Of a DNA stretch of 64,000 bases, positions 62,036-64,000 are shown piece by piece. Source of the DNA: Deltaproteobacteria bacterium (GTDB taxonomy: Bacteria; Myxococcota_A; UBA9160; UBA4427); contig PBFW01000070.1 of the NCBI GenBank assembly GCA_002719955.1, positions 186,001-250,000 of the forward strand. The letters run 5' to 3'. The notes below the pieces were generated by a model. It was given only the letters and a program-made list of their open reading frames with translations, was not told where the DNA came from and ran no database searches. The position numbers and the translations under genes are program-made. How positions within the stretch are numbered: the first letter of the stretch is position 1; every line of letters begins with the position of its first letter.

Positions 62036-62315
62036 ATGTCGGGAATTCTCCTCTCGGGCGCGATCGCCTGGGGATGCGGCGGCAGCGCGACAGGACTCGT
62101 TCTCTTCGTGGATGCGGAGTTCGATCCCGCGACCGTCTCCGACACCACCATCGGCATCAGCGAAGCAAATCCCGGTGTCGCTCAGATCTTCACCGTCCTG
62201 GCGGACGGAAAATTCGAGCGTTTCTCGCGCCGGTGGGACCGGGGCAGCGGATGCGGGTGCGGGTTATGTGGTCAACACCGACGACTATTTCTTCCGCACC
62301 TTTAGCCTCCAATAG
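62036..62315 (+). pseudogene. Putative lipoprotein, frameshifted
   Basis: From ATG 62036 a lipoprotein-like start MSGILLSGAIAWGCGG (lipobox AIAWGC) leads to GLVLFVDAEFDPATVSDTTI, GISEANPGVAQIFTVLADGK. Near 62225 the plausible sequence moves to another frame, which ends GAGYVVNTDDYFFRTFSLQ at 62315. A 31-bp direct duplication at the signal region (62000-62061) disrupts the upstream frame. Family not recognised. It is either a decayed gene or carries a sequencing error. Confidence 0.5.
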
Positions 62316-62400
62316 CTACACCCGGAAGGCCGACGAGAGCTTCGAGACCGCTCGGGGATCCCGATGGGGTGAGCGCACTCAACGTGCGAGACTACCGGAC

Positions 62401-62808
62401 ATGACATCGAATACTGGGATCAGGTTCTGGATAGGGTGCATCTTGGTCGCGGTCCTCGCGGTGGCGACGCCTGCTTGCCAAGTGGGTTCGGGGATGATCG
62501 TTACGCCCTTTCCGCCCGACCTGGGGTACGTCCTACCGGAGCGTGTCCAGTCTTCGATGTGGCGAGTCGCCACGGAAATCAGCCATGTGGAGGAGTTGAT
62601 TCGCACTCCCCTCGACGTCGATGATCCGGATCTGAAAGATCGGGTCTGTCGAAGCCTGGAGCGCATGATCGTCGCGGCACGCCAACTCGACACGCCGGGG
62701 CGCTCTCCCCCCTCATCCCGTTCTCAGCGAGCATCTCGGGGAATTCATCGAGCGACTCGCGCGGGCCAAGCCTGCAGTCCGTCGCGCCCCCCCCCGGATT
62801 ATTTTTAG
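62401..62808 (+). CDS. Small putative lipoprotein, possibly frameshifted
   Basis: A 135-residue frame with signal peptide and lipobox (CILVAVLAVATPAC), then QVGSGMIVTPFPPDLGYVLP and a helical stretch SSMWRVATEISHVEELIRTP through SLERMIVAARQLDTPGR. The last 35 residues are Ser/Arg/Pro-rich and unlike the rest. A neighbouring frame from about 62705 (after CCCCCC) gives HPVLSEHLGEFIERLARAKP, a better helical continuation, so a one-base indel in the C-run is likely. Unknown family. ATG 62401. Confidence 0.55.
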   Translation: MTSNTGIRFWIGCILVAVLAVATPACQVGSGMIVTPFPPDLGYVLPERVQSSMWRVATEISHVEELIRTPLDVDDPDLKDRVCRSLERMIVAARQLDTPGRSPPSSRSQRASRGIHRATRAGQACSPSRPPPDYF

Positions 62809-62984
62809 GCCAGCGCCCTCGCTGGCGGATGTTTTCTGTGTCACGGCGCGAAGAGGGCGAGCGCGCGACTGTCATAGGGGCGCGAATTGTTGCAGCGAAA
62901 AATGCGGGCGCCGATTCGCGTCCTTTTCTCTTTCGTGGATGGCACGGCGCGTGTTCCGTTGGACTCGGGGCGGAAGGAGTCTGT

Positions 62985-64000
62985 ATGACGTCTCTTGCGA
63001 AGCTCGAGCACTCCAAGAAGCGTGCGGGACAACTCGCGCTCGTCGTCGGAGTGCTCCTCTTCGCAGGGAAATTCAGTGCCTATGCGCTGACCGGCTCGAC
63101 GGCGCTCTTCGCTGACGCGATGGAGTCCACGGTCAACATTATCGCCGCCGGCATGATGGTCATCGCATTAGCCCTCGCCGCGAGGCCCCCTGACGAGCAC
63201 CACCCCTACGGGCACGGGAAGGTCGAGTTCTTCTCGGCCGGGATCGAGGGCGCAGCAATCGCCGCCGCTGCGCTGATGATCCTGGCCGAGGGCATCCGAG
63301 ATCTCGTGCAGGGGCCAGCGCTTCAGCGCCTGGGGCTCGGAATGGGGATCCTGGCGGGATGCACCGTCGCCAACGCCGCTCTGGGCGCCTTCTTGACGCG
63401 CGAGGGGCGGCGCACGAGGTCGATGGCTCTGGCGGCGGATGGTCGCCACGTGCTGACGGATGTCTGGACGAGTGCTGGCGTGATCGGAGGGCTCCTCGTG
63501 GTGCATCTGACCGGCTGGGTCTGGGCGGATCCATTGATCGCGATCGCGGTCGCGATCAACGTGGTGCGCGAAGGGGTCGCTCTTTTGCGAGAGGCGTACG
63601 CGGGCCTGATGGACCACGCGGATCCCGAGACCCTCGAATTTGCAGCCGAAGTCCTTCGCACTGAGCGTCGCGATTCATGGATCGATGTCCATGGGTTGCG
63701 CAGCTGGAGCTCCGGCGCGCGGCGCCACTTCGATCTTCACCTGACGGTGCCGCGCTTCTTCGACGTCGAACATCTCCACCGCATTCACGATCGGGTGGAG
63801 ACCAAGTTGTTCCAGGGCGATCTTCAGGGGGGTGATGTCGTTGTTCATTTCGATCCCTGCGAGGTTGATCATTGTGCTCGCTGTTCGATGGCGGATTGCT
63901 CGATTCGGGAGGCACCCTTTCGCGAGGCGCTCCCAATGGTGCGAGAGCACATCACGCGAAGCGACGAGCTGGCTTTCGTGTTCCCCGCGTTCCAGGGCTC
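62985..64000 (+). CDS. Cation diffusion facilitator transporter, cut by window end
   Basis: At least 338 residues of a CDF metal-efflux protein, open to the window end. About six membrane helices. Site A positions are in LFADAMESTVNI (helix 2; Glu and Asn replace the more common His and Asp) and DGRHVLTDVWTS (HxxxD, helix 5). EHHPYGHGKVEFFS is the interhelical His motif. The cytoplasmic domain begins around VHGLRSWSSGARRHFDLHLT and has an unusual Cys cluster CEVDHCARCSMADC that may bind metal. ATG 62985 with GGAAGGAG upstream. Exports Zn2+, Fe2+ or similar. Confidence 0.93.
   Translation, partial: MTSLAKLEHSKKRAGQLALVVGVLLFAGKFSAYALTGSTALFADAMESTVNIIAAGMMVIALALAARPPDEHHPYGHGKVEFFSAGIEGAAIAAAALMILAEGIRDLVQGPALQRLGLGMGILAGCTVANAALGAFLTREGRRTRSMALAADGRHVLTDVWTSAGVIGGLLVVHLTGWVWADPLIAIAVAINVVREGVALLREAYAGLMDHADPETLEFAAEVLRTERRDSWIDVHGLRSWSSGARRHFDLHLTVPRFFDVEHLHRIHDRVETKLFQGDLQGGDVVVHFDPCEVDHCARCSMADCSIREAPFREALPMVREHITRSDELAFVFPAFQG

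Overview
The window comes from a GC-rich diderm bacterium. A TonB-receptor remnant, a flagellin remnant, lipoproteins and KshB/FadE/Ltp-type catabolic genes point to an uncultured deltaproteobacterial-grade lineage (Myxococcota, Binatota or similar). That placement is an inference from gene content only. GC-rich antisense frames are open almost everywhere, so genes were chosen by family motifs, start signals and operon geometry.

Left part (1-16.3 kb): a steroid C/D-ring (HIP) degradation locus closely resembling the KstR2 regulon of Mycobacterium. A FadE30-like gene (cut by the window edge) and ipdF lie on the plus strand. A long minus-strand operon follows: ipdA-ipdB-ipdC-echA20-fadE31-like-fadE32-like-OB-fold-Ltp-fadA6-SDR-acyl-CoA dehydrogenase-maoC. 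Between the two blocks sit a decayed TonB-dependent receptor and an intact yqeY. Upstream of ipdA are a candidate promoter, a perfect 27-nt hairpin and two palindromes, and beyond them a decayed trkA.

Middle part (16.5-49.6 kb): mostly housekeeping genes: purB, purL, a biotin-dependent acyl-CoA carboxylase pair, tandem crcB, an MFS transporter, topA, an NtrB/NtrC-like two-component pair, PilZ, a cyclophilin lipoprotein, a SMUG1-type DNA glycosylase and serC. It also holds a KshB/PaaE-like reductase, a catalytically degenerate tyrosine-recombinase-like gene, a flagellin remnant and a lipase remnant. A compact DUF455-ferritin-like / ATP-grasp / HAD operon closes this part and may be an undescribed pathway.

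Right part (49.6-61.9 kb): a sterol side-chain degradation locus. A KstR-like TetR regulator is followed by fadA5, an Hsd4A-like SDR and a metallo-beta-lactamase-fold protein. The fadE26/fadE27-like acyl-CoA dehydrogenase pair is divergent from an fdxD-like ferredoxin. A thioesterase and another SDR come next, then an operon matching Rv3521-ltp4-ltp3, with the OB-fold partner split into two genes. Four copies of a 14-bp palindrome of the KstR type (TNNAACNNGTTNNA) lie at exactly three promoters here, giving a self-contained regulon. The window ends with two lipoprotein-like genes and a 3'-truncated cation-efflux gene.

Taken together, the side-chain genes (FadE26/27, SDR, FadA5, Ltp/OB-fold) would shorten a sterol side chain. 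A KshAB-type oxygenase, whose reductase candidate is at 45.6 kb, would open ring B. The ipd/echA20/fadE/fadA6 genes would dismantle rings C and D to acyl-CoA units.
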